NCBI RefSeq assembly: GCF_003573695.1
Contig: NW_020621825.1
Span: forward strand, 1-64,000
Source: Papaver somniferum
Lineage: Eukaryota > Streptophyta > Magnoliopsida > Ranunculales > Papaveraceae
DNA: 64,000 nt
Direction of reading: 5' to 3'
Part shown: positions 23,880 to 36,750 of the stretch, one piece after another
Layout: the number at the start of each line of letters is the position of its first letter
Numbering within the stretch: the stretch's first letter is position 1
The notes under the pieces: model-generated
The model's input: only the letters and a program-made list of their open reading frames with translations
Database searches by the model: none
Told to the model about the DNA's origin: nothing
Position numbers and translations under genes: made by a program

Positions 23880-24900
23880 TTAATATTTTAGCCAAATTTT
23901 GAAGTCTAGGCCACATAAACAAGATTTTTCTACTTAGAGCAGTTTCGAGTGTACATTCGAAAATACACACTCGAAAAGACTCGAACGCTATAATTTAGCT
24001 CAAGAGGTGTCTATTTTGATTGAAACTATGCTATTGATCAGGACATGTTGGTCTATAGACCCACATGATCTTCATATTTTAGCCAAATTTTGAAGTCTAG
24101 GCCACATAAACACGAATTTTCTACTTAGAGCAGTTTCGAGTGTACATTCAAATAATATACACTCGAAAAGACTCGAACGCTATAATTTAGCTCAACCGGT
24201 GTCTATTTTTATTGGAAACATGCTAATGATCAGGACATGTTGGTCTATAGACCCATATGATCTTGATATTTTAGCTAAATTTTGAAGTCTAGGCCTCATA
24301 AACAAGATTTGTCTACTTAGAGCAGTTTCGAGTGTACATTCGAAAAATACACACTCGAAAAGACTCGAACGTTATAATTTATCTCAAGAGATGTCTATTT
24401 TGATTGAAAACATGCTAATTATCAGGACATCTTGGTCTATAGACCCACATGATCTTCATATTTTAGCCAAATTTTGAAGTCTAGGCCACATAAACACGAA
24501 TTTTCTACTTAGAGCAGTTTCGAGTGTACATTCAAATAATATACACTCGAAAAGACTCGAACGCTATAATTTAGCTCAACCGGTGTCTATTTTTATTGGA
24601 AACATGCTAATGATCAGGATATGTTGGTCTATAGACCCAGATGATCTTGATATTTTAGCTAAATTTTGAAGTCTAGGCCTCATAAACAAGATTTGTCTAC
24701 TTAGAGCAGTTTCGAGTGTACATTCGAAAAATACACACTCGAAAAGACTCGAACGTTATAATTTATCTCAAGAGATGCCTATTTTGATTGAAAACATGCT
24801 AATTATCAGGACATGTTGGTCTATACACCCACATGATCTTAATATTTTAGCCAAGTTTTGAAGCCTAGGCCTCATACACATGAATTTTCTACTTAGAGCA
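23880..24900. repeat. Higher-order block B, copy 3
   Basis: The block-B series recurs: CTTAATATTTTAGCC, the 1-bp-short CGAAAATACAC (about 23965), GAAACTATGC, S4 at 24193, CATCTTGG, then S4 at 24577, exactly 384 later. This matches the double S4-S3 form at 0.5-2.1 kb and 33.7-35.2 kb, not the single form at 10.25 and 31.0 kb. Small private changes (GAAACTATGC, CCCATATG, GGATATG) show it is an older copy. Confidence 0.8.
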
Positions 24901-27900
24901 GTTTCGAGTGTATATTCGAAAAATACACACTCGAAAAGACTCGAACGCTATAATTTAGCTCAAGAGGTGTCTATTTTGATTGGAAACATGCTAATGATCA
25001 GGACATGTTGGTCTATAGACCTACATGATCTTGATATTTTAGCCAAATTTTGAAGTCTAGGCCACATAAACAAGATTTTTCTACTTAGAGCAGTTTCGAG
25101 TGTACATTCGAAAAATACACACTCGAAAAGACTCGAACGCTACAATTTAGCTCATGAGGTGTCTATTTTGATTGAAAACATGCTATTGATCAGGACATGT
25201 TGGTCTATTGACCCACATGATCTTGTTATTTTAGCCAAATTTTGAAGTCTAGGCCACATAAACAAGATTTGTCTTCTTAGAGCAGTTTCGAGTGTACATT
25301 CGAATAATATACACTCGAAAAGACTCGAACGCTATAATTTAGCTCAACCGGTGTCTATTTTGATTGGAAACATGCTAATGATCAGGACATGTTGGTCTAT
25401 AGACCCAGATGATCTTGATATTTTAGCTAAATTTTGAAGTCTAGGCCTCATAAACAAGATTTGTCTACTTAGAGCAGTTTCGAGTGTACATTCGAAAAAT
25501 ACACACTCGAAAAGACTCGAACGTTATAATTTATCTCAAGAGATGTCTATTTTGATTGGAAACATGCTAATGATCAGGACATGTTGGTCTATAGACCTAC
25601 ATGATCTTGATATTTTAGCCAAATTTTGAAGTCTAGGCCACATAAACAAGATTTTTCTACTTAGAGCAGTTTCGAGTGTACATTCGAAAAATACATACTC
25701 GAAAAGACTCGAACGCTATAATTTAGCTCAAGAGGTGTCTATTTTGATTGAAAACATGCTATTGATCAGGACATGTTGGTCTATAGACCCACATGATCTT
25801 GATATTTTAGCCAAGTTTTGAAGCCTAGGCCTCATACACACGAATTTTCTACTTATAACAGTTTCGAGTGTACATTCGAATAATACACACTCGAAAAGAC
25901 TCGAACGCTATAATTTATCTCAAGAGATGTCTATTTTGATTGAAAACATGCTAATTATCAGGACATGTTGGTCTATAGACCCACATGATCTTGATATTTT
26001 AGCCAAATTTTGAAGTCTAGGCCACATAAACAAGATTTTTCTACTTAGAGCAGTTTCGAGTGTACATTCGAAAAATACACACTCGAAAAGACTCGAACGC
26101 TATAATTTAGCTCAAGAGGTGTCTATTTTGATTGAAAACATGCTATTGATCAGGACATGTTGGTCTATAGACCCACATGATCTTGATATTTTAGCCAAGT
26201 TTTGAAGCCTAGGCCACATAAACAAGATTTTTCTACTTAGAGCAGTTTCGAGTGTACGTTCAAAAAATACACACTCGAAAAGACTCGAACGCTATAATTT
26301 AGCTCCAGAGATGTCTATTTTGATTGAAAACATGCTAATTATCAGGACATGTTGGTCTATAGACCCACATGATCTTGATATTTTAGCCAAATTTTGAAGT
26401 CTAGGCCACATAAACAAGATTTTTCTACTTAGAGCAGTTTCAAGTGTACATTCAAAAAATACACACTCGAAAAGACTCGAACGCTATAATTTAGCTCAAG
26501 AGGTGTCTATTTTGATTGAAAACATGCTATTGAACAGGACATGTTGGTCTATAGCCCACATGATCTTGATATTTTAGCCAAATTTTGAATCCTAGGCCTC
26601 ATAAACACAAATTTTCTATTTAGAGCAGTTTCGAGTGTACATTCGAAAAATACACACTCGAAAAGACTAGAACGCTATAATTTAGCTCAAGAGGTGTCTA
26701 TTTTGATTGAAAACATGCTATTGATCAGGACATGTTGGTCTATAGACCCACATGATCTTGATATTTTAGCCAAATTTTGAAGTCTAGGCCACATAAACAA
26801 GATTTTTCTACTTAGAGCAGTTTCAAGTGTACATTCAAAAAATACACACTCGAAAAGACTCGAACGCTATAATTTAGCTCCAGAGATGTCTATTTTGATT
26901 GAAAACATGCTAATTATCAGGACATGTTGGTCTATAGATCCACATGATCTTGATATTTTAGCCAAATTTTGAATCCTAGGCCTCATAAACACAAATTTTC
27001 TATTTAGAGCAGTTTCGAGTGTACATTCGAAAAATACACACTCGAAAAGACTAGAACGCTATAATTTAGCTCAAGAGGTGTCTATTTTGATTGAAAACAT
27101 GCTATTGATCAGGACATGTTGGTCTATAGACCCACATGATCTTGATATTTTAGCCAAATTTTGAAGTCTAGGCCACATAAACAAGATTTTTCTACTTAGA
27201 GCAGTTTCGAGTGTACATTCGAAAAATACACACTCGAAAAGACTCGAACGCTATAATTTAGCTCAAGAGGTGTCTATTTTGATTGAAAACATGCTATTGA
27301 TCAGGACATGTTGGTCTATAGACCCACATAATCTTGATATTTTATCCAAGTTTTGAAGCCTAGGCCTCATAAACACGGATTTTCTACTTAGAGCAGTTTC
27401 GAGTGTACATTCGAAAAATACACACTCGAAAAGACTAGAACGCTATAATTTAGCTCAAGAGGTGTCTATATTGATTGGAAACATGCTAATGATCAGGACA
27501 TGTTGGTCTATATACCCACATGATCTTGATATTTTAGCCAAATTTTGAAGTCTAGGCCACATAAACAAGATTTTTCTACTTAGAGCAGTTTCGAGTGTAC
27601 ATTCGAAAAATACACACTCGAAAAGACTCGAACGCTATAATTTAGCTCAAGAGGTGTCTATTTTGATTGAAAACATGCTATTGATCAGGACATGTTGGTC
27701 TATAGACCCACATGATCTTGATATTTTAGCCAAATTTTGAAGTCTAGGCCACATAAACAAGATTTTTCTACTTAGAGCAGTTTAGAGTGTACATTCGAAA
27801 AATACACACTCGAAAAGACTAGAACGATATAATTTAGCTCAAGAGGTGTCTATTTTGATAACATGCTAATGATCAGGACATGTTGGTCTATAGACCCACA

Positions 27901-28991
27901 AGATCTTGATATTTTAGCCAAATTTTGAAGTCTAGGCCACATAAACAAGATTTTTCTACTTAGAGCAGTTTCGAGTGTACATTCGAAAAATACACACTCG
28001 AAAAGACTCGAACGCTATAATTTAGCTCAAGAGGTGTCTATTTTTATTGAAAACATGCTATTGATCAGGACATGTTGGTCTATAGACCCACATGATCTTG
28101 ATATTTTATCCAAATTTTGAAGTCTAGGCCACATAAACAAGATTTTTCTACTTAGAGCAGTTTCGAGTGTACATTCAAATAATATACACTCGAAAAGACT
28201 CGAACGCTATAATTTAGCTCAACCGGTGTCTATTTTTATTGGAAACATGCTAATGATCAGGACATGTTGGTCTATAGACCCAGATGATCTTGATATTTTA
28301 GCTAAATTTTGAAGTCTAGGCCTCATAAATAAGATTTGTCTTCTTAGAGCAGTTTCGAGTGTACATTCGAAAAATACACACTCGAAAAGACTCGAACGCT
28401 ATAATTTAGCTCAAGAGGTGTCTATTTTGATTGAAAACATGCTATTGATCAGGACATGTTGGTCTATAGACCCACATGATCTTGATATTTTAGCCAAATT
28501 TTGAAGTCTAGGCCACATAAACAAGATTTTTCTACTTAGAGCAGTCTCAAGTGTACGTTCAAAAAATACACACTCGAAAAGACTCGAACGCTATAATTTA
28601 TCTCCAGAGATGTCTATTTTGATTGAAAACATGCTAATTATCAGGACATGTTGGTCTATAGACCCACATGATCTTGATATTTTAGCCAAATTTTGAAGTC
28701 TAGGCCACATAAACAAGATTTTTCTACTTAGAGCAGTTTCGAGTGTACATTCGAAAAATACACACTCGAAAAGACTCGAACGCTATAATTTAGCTCAAGA
28801 GGTGTCTATTTTGATTGAAAACATGCTATTGATCAGGACATGTTGGTCTATAGACCCACATGATCTTGATATTTTAGCCATGTTTTGAATCCTAGGCCTC
28901 ATAAACACAAATTCTCTACTTAGAGCAGTTTCGAGTGTACATTCGAAAAATACACACTCGAAAAGACTCGAACGCTATAATTTAGCTCAAC
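24901..28991. repeat. Mixed satellite
   Basis: S1 to S5 monomers, with S4 at 25345 and 28220. GAATCCTAGGCCTC with TTTTCTATTTAG occurs twice, near 26587 and 26971 (a two-monomer spacing), marking a small dimer duplication around 26.4-27.1 kb. Indels are a 1-bp loss near 26555 and a 4-bp loss near 27856 (TTTTGATAACATG). No genes or foreign insertions are seen. Confidence 0.7.
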
Positions 28992-29771
28992 AGGTGTCTA
29001 TTTTGATTGAAAACATGCTAATTATCAGGACATGTTGGTCTATAGACCCACATGATCTTGATATTTTAGCCAAATTTTGAAGTCTAGGCCACATAAACAA
29101 GATTTTTCTACTTAGAGCAGTTTCGAGTGTACATTCGAAAAATACACACTCGAAAAGACTCGAACGCTATAATTTAGCTCAATAGATGTCTATTTTGATT
29201 GAAAACATGCTAATTATCAGGACATGTTGGTCTATAGACCCACATGATCTTGATATTTTAGCCATGTTTTGAAGCCTAGGCCTCATAAACACAAATTTTC
29301 TACTTAGAGCAGTTTCGAGTGCACATTCGAAAAATACACACTCGAAAAGACTAGAACGCTATAATTTATCTCAAGAAGTGTCTATTTTGATTGGAAACAT
29401 GCTAATGATCAGGACATGTTGGTCTATAGATCCAGATGATCTTGATATTTTAGCAAAATTTTGAAATTTAGGCCTCATAAACAAGATTTGTCTACTTAGA
29501 GCAGTTTCGAGTGTACATTCGAAAAATACACACTCGAAAAGACTCGAACGCTATAATTTAGCTCAAGAGGTGTCTATTTTGATTGAAAACATGCTATTGA
29601 TCAGGACATGTTGGTCTATAGACCCACATGATCTTGATATTTTAGCCAAATTTTGAAGTCTAGGCCACATAAACAAGATTTTTCTACTTAGAGCAGTTTC
29701 GAGTGTACATTCGAAAAATACACACTCGAAAAGACTCGAACGCTATAATTTAGCTCAAGAGGTGTCTATTT
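28992..29771. repeat. Dispersed duplication, copy 2 (partner 16327-17106)
   Basis: See the partner entry for the shared private markers. Here CTCAATAG lies at 29178-29185 and GAGTGCACATTCG near 29318. The flanking monomers on both sides are of different type from those at the partner locus, so the transferred tract is about four monomers long. Confidence 0.85.
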
Positions 29772-30299
29772 TAATTGAAAACATGCTATTTATCAGGACA
29801 TGTTGGTATATAGACCCACATGATCTTGATATTTTATCCAAGTTTTGAAGCCTAGGCCTCATAAACACGGATTTTCTACTTAGAGCAGTTTCGAGTGTAC
29901 ATTCGAAAAATACACACTCGAAAAGACTAGAACGCTATAATTTATCTCAAGAGGTGTCTATTTTGATTGGAAACATGCTAATGATCAGGACATGTTGGTC
30001 TATAGAGCCACATGATCTTGATATTTTAGCCAAATTTTGAAGTCTAGTCCACAAAAACAAGATTTTTCTACTTAGAGCAGTTTCGAGTGTACATTCGAAA
30101 AATACACACTCGAAAAGACTCGAACGCTATAATTTAGCTCAAGAGGTGTCTATTTTGATTGAAAACATGCTAATTATCAGGACATGTTGGTCTATAGACC
30201 CACATGATCTTGATATTTTATCCAAGTTTTGAAGCCTAGGCCTCATAAACACGGATTTTCTACTTAGAGCAGTTTCGAGTGTACATTCGAATAATACAC
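29772..30299. repeat. Mixed satellite
   Basis: Under three monomers, including one with GCTATTTATC and GGTATATAG and one with GTCTAGTCCACAAAAAC near 30045. Nothing else is seen. Confidence 0.7.
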
Positions 30300-33200
30300 A
30301 CTCGAAAAGACTCGAACGCTATAATTTAGCTCATGAGGTGTCTATTTTGATTGAAAACATGCTATTGATCAGAACATGTTGGTCTATTGACCCACATGAT
30401 CTTCATATGTTAACCAAGTTTTGAAGGCTAGGCCTCATAAACACGAATTTTCTACTTAGAGCAGTTTCGAGTGTATATTCGAAAAATACACACTCGAAAA
30501 GACTCGAATGCTATAATTTAGCTCAAGAGGTATCTATTTTGATTGGAAACATGCTAATGATCAGGACATGTTGGTCTATAGATCTACATGATCTTGATAT
30601 TTTAGCCAAATTTTGAAGTCTAGGCCACATAAACAAGATTTTTCTACTTAGAGCAGTTTCGAGTGTACATTCGAAAAATACATACTCGAAAAGACTCGAA
30701 CGCTATAATTTAGCTCAAGAGGTGTCTATTTTGATTGAAAACATGCTATTGATCAGGACATGTTGGTCTATAGACCCACATGACCTTGATATTTTAGCCA
30801 AATTTTGAAGTCTAGGCCACATAAACAAGATTTTTCTACTTAGAGCAATTTCGAGTGTACATTCAAAAAATACACACTCAAAAAGACTCGAACACTATAA
30901 TTTACCTCAAGAGGTGTTTATTTTGATTGGAAACATGCTAATGATCAGGACATGTTGGTCTATAGACCTACATGATCTTGATATTTTAGCCAAATTTTGA
31001 AGTCTAGTCCACAAAAACAAGATTTTTCTACTTAGAGCAGTTTCGAGTGTACATTCGAAAAATACACACTCGAAAAGACTCGAACGCTATAATTTAGCTC
31101 AAGAGGTGTCTATTTTGATTGAAAACATGCTAATTATCAGGACATGTTGGTCTATAGACCCACATGATCTTGATATTTTATCCAAGTTTTGAAGCCTAGG
31201 CCTCATAAACACGGATTTTCTACTTAGAGCAGTTTCGAGTGTACATTCGAATAATACACACTCGAAAAGACTAGAACGCTATAATTTAGCTCAAGAGGTG
31301 TCTATTTTGACTGGAAACATGCTAATGATCAGGACATGTTGGTCTATAGACCTACATGATCTTAATATTTTATCCAAATTTTGAAGTCTAGGGCACATAA
31401 ACAAGATTTTTCTACTTAGAGCAGTTTCGAGTGTACATTCGAAAATACACACTCGAAAAGACTCGAACGCTATAATTTAGCTCAAGAGGTGTCTATTTTG
31501 ATTGAAAATATGCTATTGATCAGGACATGTTGGTCTATAGACCCACATGATCTTCATATTTTAGCCAAATTTTGAAGTCTAGGCCACATAAACACGAATT
31601 TTCTACTTAGAGCAGTTTCGAGTGTACATTCAAATAATATACACTCGAAAAGACTCGAACGCTATAATTTAGCTCAACCAGTGTCTATTTTTATTGGAAA
31701 CATGCTAATGATCAGGACATGTTGGTCTATAGACCCAGATGATCTTGATATTTTAGCTAAATTTTGAAGTCTAAGCCTCATAAACAATATTTGTCTACTT
31801 AGAGCAGTTTCGAGTGTACATTCGAAAAATACACACTCGAAAAGACTCGAACGTTATAATTTATCTCAAGAGATGTCTATTTTGATTGAAAACATGCTAA
31901 TTATCAGGACATGTTGGTCTATAGACCCACATGATCTTGATATTTTATCCAAGTTTTGAAGCCTAGGCCTCATACACACGAATTTTCTACTTAGAGCAGT
32001 TTCGAGTGTATATTCGAAAAATACACACTCAAAAAGAGTCGAACACTATAATTTAGCTCAAGAGGTGTTTATTTTGATTGGAAACATGCTAATGATCAGG
32101 ACATGTTGTTCTATAGACCTACATGATCTTGATATTTTAGCCAAATTTTGAAGTCTAGGCCACATAAACAAGATTTTTCTACTTAGAGCAGTTTCGAGTG
32201 TACATTCGAAAAATACACACTCGAAAAGACTCGAACGCTATAATTTAGCTCATGAGGTGTCTATTTTGATTGAAAACATGCTATTGATCAGGACATGTTG
32301 GTCTATTGACCCACATGATCTTCATATGTTAGCCAAGTTTTTAAGGCTAGGCCTCATAAACACGAATTTTCTACTTAGAGCAGTTTCGAGTGTATATTCG
32401 AAAAATACACACTCGAAAAGACTCGAACGCTATAATCTAGCTCAAGAGGTGTCTATTTTTATTGGAAACATGCTAATGATCAGGACATGTTGGTCTATAG
32501 ACCTACATGATCTTGATATTTTATCCAAATTTTGAAGTCTAGGCCACATAAAAAAGATTTTTCTACTTAGAGCAGTTTCGAGTGTACATTCGAAAAATAC
32601 ACACTCGAAAAGACTCGAACGCTTTAATTTAGCTCAAGAGGTGTCTATTTTGATTGAAAACATGTTATTGATCAGGACATGTTGGTCTATAGACCCACAT
32701 GATCTTGATATTTTTGCCAAGTTTTGAAGCCTAGGCCTCATAAACACGGATTTTCTACTTAGAGCAGTTTCGAGTGTACATTCGAAAAATACACACTCGA
32801 AAAGACTCGAACGCTATAATTTAGCTCATGAGGTGTCTATTTTGATTGAAAACATGCTATTGATCAGAACATGTTGGTCTATTGACCCACATGATCTTCA
32901 TATGTTAGCCAAGTTTTGAAGGCTAGGCCTCATAAACACGAATTTTCTACTTAGAGCAGTTTCGAGTGTATATTCGAAAAATACACACTCGAAAAGACTC
33001 GAATGCTATAATTTAGCTCAAGAGGTATCTATTTTGATTGGAAACATGATAATGATCAGGACATGTTGGTCTATAGATCTACATGATCTTGATATTTTAG
33101 CCAAATTTTGAAGTCTAGGCCACATAAACAAGATTTTTCTACTTAGAGCAGTTTCGAGTGTACATTCGAAAAATACACACTCGAAAAGACTCGAACGCTA

Positions 33201-36200
33201 TAATTTAGCTCAAGAGGTGTCTATTTTGATTGAAAACATGCTATTGATCAGGACATGTTGGTCTATAGACCCACATGATCTTGATATTTTAGCCAAATTT
33301 TGAAGTCTAGGCCACATAAACAAGATTTTTCTACTTGGAGCAGTTTCGAGTGTACATTCAAAAAATACACACTCGAAAAGACTCGAACGCTATAAATTAG
33401 CTCCATAGGTGTCTATTTTGATTGAAAACATGCTAATTATCAGGACATGTTGGTCTATAGACCCACATGATCTTGATATTTTAGCCAAGTTTTGAAGCCT
33501 AGGCCTCATACACACGAATTTTCTACTTAGAGCAGTTTCGAGTGTATATTCGAAAAATACACACTCAAAAAGACTCGAACACTATAATTTAGCTCAAGAG
33601 GTGTTTATTTTGATTGGAAACATGCTAATGATCAGGACATGTTGGTCTATAGACCTACATGATCTTGATATTTTAGCCAAATTTTGAAGTCTAGTCCACA
33701 AAAACAAGATTTTTCTACTTAGAGCAGTTTCGAGTGTACATTCGAAAAATACACACTCGAAAAGACTCGAACGCTATAATTTAGCTCAAGAGGTGTCTAT
33801 TTTGATTGAAAACATGCTAATTATCAGGACATGTTGATCTATAGACCCACATGATCTTGATATTTTATCCAAGTTTTGAAGCCTAGGCCTCATAAACACG
33901 GATTTTCTACTTAGAGCAGTTTCGAGTGTACATTCGAATAATACACACTCGAAAAGACTAGAACGCTATAATTTAGCTCAAGAGGTATCTATTTTGACTG
34001 GAAACATGCTAATGATCAGGACATGTTGGTCTATAGACCTACATGATCTTAATATTTTATCCAAATTTTGAAGTCTAGGGCACATAAACAAGATTTTTCT
34101 ACTTAGAGCAGTTTCGAGTGTACATTCGAAAATACACACTCGAAAAGACTCGAACGCTATAATTTAGCTCAAGAGGTGTCTATTTTGATTGAAAATATGC
34201 TATTGATCAGGACATGTTGGTCTATAGACCCACATGATCTTCATATTTTAGCCAAATTTTGAAGTCTAGGCCACATAAACACGAATTTTCTACTTAGAGC
34301 AGTTTCAAGTGTACATTCAAATAATATACACTCGAAAAGACTCGAACGCTATAATTTAGCTCAACCGGTGTCTATTTTTATTGGAAACATGCTAATGATC
34401 AGGACATGTTGGTCTATAGACCCAGATGATCTTGATATTTTAGCTAAATTTTGAAGTCTAGGCCTCATAAACAAGATTTGTCTACTTAGAGCAGTTTCGA
34501 GTGTACATTCGAAAAATACACACTCGAAAAGACTCGAACGTTATAATTTATCTCAAGAGATGTCTATTTTGATTGAAAACATGCTAATTATCAGGACATC
34601 TTGGTCTATAGACCCACATGATCTTCATATTTTAGCCAAATTTTGAAGTCTAGGCCACATAAACACGAATTTTCTACTTAGAGCAGTTTCGAGTGTACAT
34701 TCAAATAATATACACTCGAAAAGACTCGAACGCTATAATTTAGCTCAACCGGTGTCTATTTTTATTGGAAACATGATAATGATCAGGACATGTTGGTCTA
34801 CAGACCAAGATGATCTTGATATTTTAGCTAAATTTTGAAGTCTAGCCTCATAAACAAGATTTGTCTACTTAGAGCAGTTTCGAGTGTACATTCGAAAAAT
34901 ACACACTCGAAAAGACTCAAACGTTATAATTTATCTCAAGAGATGTCTATTTTGATTGAAAACATGCTAATTATCAGGACATGTTGGTCTATAGACCCAC
35001 ATGATCTTGATATTTTAGCCAAGTTTTGAAGCCTAGGCCTCATACACACGAATTTTCTACTTAGAGCAGTTTCGAGTGTATATTCGAAAAATACACACTC
35101 AAAAAGACTCGAACACTATAATTTAGCTCAAGAGGTGTTTATTTTTATTGGAAACATGCTAATGATCAGGACATGTTGGTCTATAGACCTACATGATCTT
35201 GATATTTTAGCCAAATTTTGAAGTCTAGGCCACATAAACAAGATTTTTCTACTTAGAGCAGTTTCGAGTGTACATTCGAAAAATACACACTCGAAAAGAC
35301 TCGAACGCTATAATTTAGCTCATGAGGTGTCTATTTTGATTGAAAACATGCTATTGATCAGGACATGTTGGTCTATTGACCCACATGATCTTCATATGTT
35401 AGCCAAGTTTTTAAGGCTAGGCCTCATAAACACGAATTTTCTACTTAGAGCAGTTTCGAGTGTATATTCGAAAAATACACACTCGAAAAGACTCGAACGC
35501 TATAATTTAGCTCAAGAGGTATCTATTTTGATTGGAAACATGCTAATGATCAGGACATGTTGGTCTATAGACCTACATGATCTTGATATTTTAGCCAAAT
35601 TTTGAAGTCTAGACCACATAAACAAGATTTTTCTACTTAGAGCAGTTTCGAGTGTACATTCGAAAAATACACACTCGAAAAGACTCGAACGCTATAATTT
35701 AGCTCATGAGGTGTCTATTTTGATTGAAAACATGCTATTGATCAGGACATGTTGGTCTATTGACCCACATGATCTTCATATGTTAGCCAAGTTTTTAAGG
35801 CTAGGCCTCATAAACACGAATTTTCTACTTAGAGCAGTTTCGAGTGTATATTCGAAAAATACACACTCGAAAAGACTCGAACGCTATAATCTAGCTCAAG
35901 AGGTGTCTATTTTTATTGGAAACATGCTAATGATCAGGACATGTTGGTCTATAGACCTACATGATCTTGATATTTTATCCAAATTTTGAAGTCTAGGCCA
36001 CATAAAAAAGATTTTTCTACTTAGAGCAGTTTCGAGTGTACATTCGAAAAATACACACTCGAAAAGACTCGAACGCTATAATTTAGCTCAAGAGGTGTCT
36101 ATTTTGATTGAAAACATGCTATTGATCAGGACATGTTGGTCTATAGACCCACATGATCTTGATATTTTAGCCAAGTTTTGAAGCCTAGGCCTCATAAACA

Positions 36201-36750
36201 CGGATTTTCTACTTAGAGCAGTTTCGAGTGTACATTCGAAAAATACACACTCGAAAAGACTCGAACGCTATAATTTAGCTCATGAGGTGTCTATTTTGAT
36301 TGAAAACATGCTATTGATCAGAACATGTTGGTCTATTGACCCACATGATCTTCATATGTTAACCAAGTTTTGAAGGCTAGGCCTCATAAACACGAATTTT
36401 CTACTTAGAGCAGTTTCGAGTGTATATTCGAAAAATACACACTCGAAAAGACTCGAATGCTATAATTTAGCTCAAGAGGTATCTATTTTGATTGGAAACA
36501 TGCTAATGATCAGGACATGTTGGTCTATAGATCTACATGATCTTGATATTTTAGCCAAATTTTGAAGTCTAGGCCACATAAACAAGATTTTTCTACTTAG
36601 AGCAGTTTCGAGTGTACATTCGAAAAATACACACTCGAAAAGACTCGAACGCTATAATTTAGCTCAAGAGGTGTCTATTTTGATTGAAAACATGCTATTG
36701 ATCAGGACATGTTGGTCTATAGACCCACATGATCTTGATATTTTAGCCAA
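30300..36750. repeat. Large X-Y-Z higher-order repeat (13 to 18 monomers)
   Basis: Three modules recur in the order X-Y-Z-X-Y-Z-X. X (S5 with CAGAACATG, then GAATGCTATAATT and ATAGATCTACATG) has its AGAACATGTT marker at 30371, 32866 and 36320. Y (GTCTAGTCC, GACTGGAAAC, GTCTAGGGCAC, CGAAAATACAC, GAAAATATGC, S4, S3) lies at 31001-32160 and 33688-34850, offset 2687. Z (TTTTTAAGG, TATAATCTAG, CATAAAAAAG) lies at 32257-32600 and 35711-36010. X-to-X distances are 2495 (13 monomers) and 3454 (18 monomers). The extra five are a duplicated S4-S3 dimer, a duplicated pair at 35327-35711, and one monomer before Y. Confidence 0.8.
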
